Assembly (NCBI GenBank): GCA_902783815.1 | Contig: CACZSM010000046.1 | Coordinates: 1 to 6,361 of the forward strand | Length of the DNA: 6,361 nt | From: an uncultured Ruminococcus sp. | GTDB lineage: Bacteria > Bacillota > Clostridia > Oscillospirales > Acutalibacteraceae | Direction of reading: 5' to 3' | In this document: positions 5,600-6,361 of the stretch, in pieces | How positions within the stretch are numbered: the first letter of the stretch is position 1 | Layout: each line of letters begins with the position of its first letter | Program-made: the position numbers and the translations under genes | The notes under the pieces: model-generated | What the model was told of the DNA's origin: nothing | The model's database searches: none | Seen by the model: the letters and a program-made list of their open reading frames with translations, nothing else

Positions 5600-6097
5600 T
5601 CAGGGATTTCTCAGTGTTTTTACCTTTTTGAAATAATCCTCAGCATTAAGATCATTTCCGGATATCAGTCGTTTTTCCGCAAAGTCAAGGACATAGATCT
5701 CCCTGTTATCTATTACCACCGCACTGCCGGCATCCGTATCCGCCCATTTTCCGCCAATATTGGCTATTATGAGGAATCCCAGGTATGCACCGGCTTTTTT
5801 TGCGATATTATTTTCCTTGTCAAAGAGGTTTTTATTTACGATACCTCTGCTGAGGGCATCCATGATCTCGTCATACACAGTAACACTGCCCTCGTCATTT
5901 CCGAGCGAGATCCCGAAAGAGGAATGAACGAAGTTGATAAAATCGAGCGCATTGCCAAGCATGACTAATTCAAGAGTTGCAAGGTCAGTATTTCCGTTTT
6001 TTATCATTTCGTACTGATTTTCGTAATACTCCTCCAGCTGAGATATTTCTGACTGATAACTGAACAATTTTCCGCTTTCATTATCCAAGCGTTTCAT
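5600..6097 (-). CDS. Conserved-looking protein of unknown function, possibly DUF3806-like
   Basis: A soluble, acidic protein of 165 aa from the chosen start, with no signal peptide or membrane helix. The N-terminal third is helical and charged (SEISQLEEYYENQYEMIKNG, about 15-34). The C-terminal half has the run AKKAGAYLGFLI, then IGGKW, a short AVVIDN strand and a closing YVLDFAEKRL. That pattern, 'GaylG...n.GG.W...' followed by strands, recalls the uncharacterised DUF3806 group, but this is a weak resemblance from memory. Start choice is uncertain. ATG 6097 (MKRLDN) and ATG 6103 share an AAGGGCGGG ribosome site, spaced about 10 and 4 nt for the AAGGG. The frame is open to a GTG at 6190, which overlaps the likely promoter and is unlikely. 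A hairpin terminator follows 7 nt past the stop. No function is assigned. Confidence 0.75.
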   Translation of the reverse strand: MKRLDNESGKLFSYQSEISQLEEYYENQYEMIKNGNTDLATLELVMLGNALDFINFVHSSFGISLGNDEGSVTVYDEIMDALSRGIVNKNLFDKENNIAKKAGAYLGFLIIANIGGKWADTDAGSAVVIDNREIYVLDFAEKRLISGNDLNAEDYFKKVKTLRNP

Positions 6098-6175
6098 AAG
6101 CATCCCGCCCTTCTCAAATATACGGAGTCCTTCGGAAGGTTCTTCCGCCGCTCCTCTATGATTACAAATAACCAA

Positions 6176-6209
6176 TTTATATAATAACACATTTTCCCTT
6201 ATTTTAACA
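6176..6209 (-). promoter_or_regulatory. Probable promoter region for the 165-aa gene
   Basis: The minus strand has overlapping -10-like hexamers TATTAT (6181-6186) and TATAAA (6176-6181), but only poor -35 matches around 6203-6209 (for example GTTAAA). Farther upstream are A-tracts: the complement of TATTTTTAAC repeats at 6200-6208, 6214-6223 and 6224-6234, which could serve as an UP element. Transcription would start near 6170, leaving a leader of about 70 nt. Confidence 0.4.
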
Positions 6210-6246
6210 GTCCTATTTTTAACTATTTTTAAACTTTTTATCTTTC

Positions 6247-6277
6247 AGCGCAGTGCCTCCGGCGCAGTGCCTGCGCT
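6247..6277. repeat. GC-rich direct repeat (GCGCAGTGCCT x2) able to fold
   Basis: GCGCAGTGCCT occurs at 6248-6258 and 6262-6272, separated by CCG. AGCGCAG (6247-6253) is the exact complement of CTGCGCT (6271-6277), and GCGCAG-TGC-CTGCGC (6262-6276) is a tight hairpin. It stands out sharply from AT-rich flanks. No T run follows on either strand, so it is not an ordinary terminator. The rest of the right edge (6278-6361) shows no gene or clear signal. Confidence 0.6.
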
Positions 6278-6361
6278 CTCAATGTTTCTCCAACGGTGCT
6301 TCTAAAACTCAACTTTAGCTATTAACATACATAATTTTTTCCGTATCAGGTAATTTCTCCA

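Noticed and set aside
5659..5688. Possible promoter for rbfA inside the upstream gene (TTGACT, 18 bp, TATCCG on the minus strand)
   Set aside because: The -10 matches poorly. It is worth testing only because rbfA has no other visible promoter, so it was not listed as a feature.
1..6361. CRISPR array, transposase, phage, toxin-antitoxin or other defence system
   Set aside because: No regularly spaced repeats, no transposase or integrase motifs and no recognisable defence proteins were found on either strand.

Overview
This 6.4 kb window is chromosomal DNA from a moderately low-GC Gram-positive bacterium, most likely a clostridial (Firmicutes) species. Three things point there: strong AGGAGG-type ribosome sites, the Firmicutes-style order rbfA-nrnA-truB-ribF, and NrnA itself, a DHH-family nanoRNase/pAp phosphatase found widely in that phylum. 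The protein style resembles Ruminococcus and relatives, but that is an inference from memory and not a database result.

Left part (1-881) holds RNA genes and non-coding DNA. A tRNA-Ser(CGA), cut by the window edge, runs rightward into a clear intrinsic terminator. Facing it is a leftward two-gene tRNA unit, tRNA-Met(CAT) then tRNA-Glu(TTC). It has a textbook promoter (TTGACA, 17 bp, TATAAT) and its own terminator, and its spacer carries four degenerate tandem heptamers. Between that promoter and the first protein gene lie about 350 bp of AT-rich DNA. That stretch contains several TTTTCAACA/TTCTCCACA-type motifs in inverted pairs next to runs of T, a layout resembling a DnaA-binding or origin-like region. 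This is the least explained part of the window.

Right part (882-6190) is a series of six or seven leftward genes with little space between them. Reading in transcription order: a 165-aa protein of unknown function; a short terminator-like hairpin directly abutting the rbfA ribosome site; rbfA (30S maturation); nrnA (nanoRNA/pAp hydrolysis); truB (tRNA pseudouridine-55); ribF (FMN/FAD synthesis); a two-helix membrane-anchored protein with a helical cytoplasmic domain; and a RimJ-type GNAT acetyltransferase. rbfA/nrnA overlap by 20 bp, nrnA/truB share one base, and the membrane protein and GNAT gene overlap by about 14 bp. These overlaps suggest translational coupling. infB, the usual upstream neighbour of rbfA in Firmicutes, is not present in the roughly 800 bp upstream that can be seen.

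The far right (6191-6361) is non-coding, with AT-rich probable promoter DNA and a compact GC-rich element made of an 11-bp direct repeat that can also fold. I see no CRISPR array, transposase, phage gene or toxin-antitoxin pair. Most of the window is conserved core biology. The points of real interest are the hairpin in front of rbfA, the TCAACA-rich region and the small repeats.
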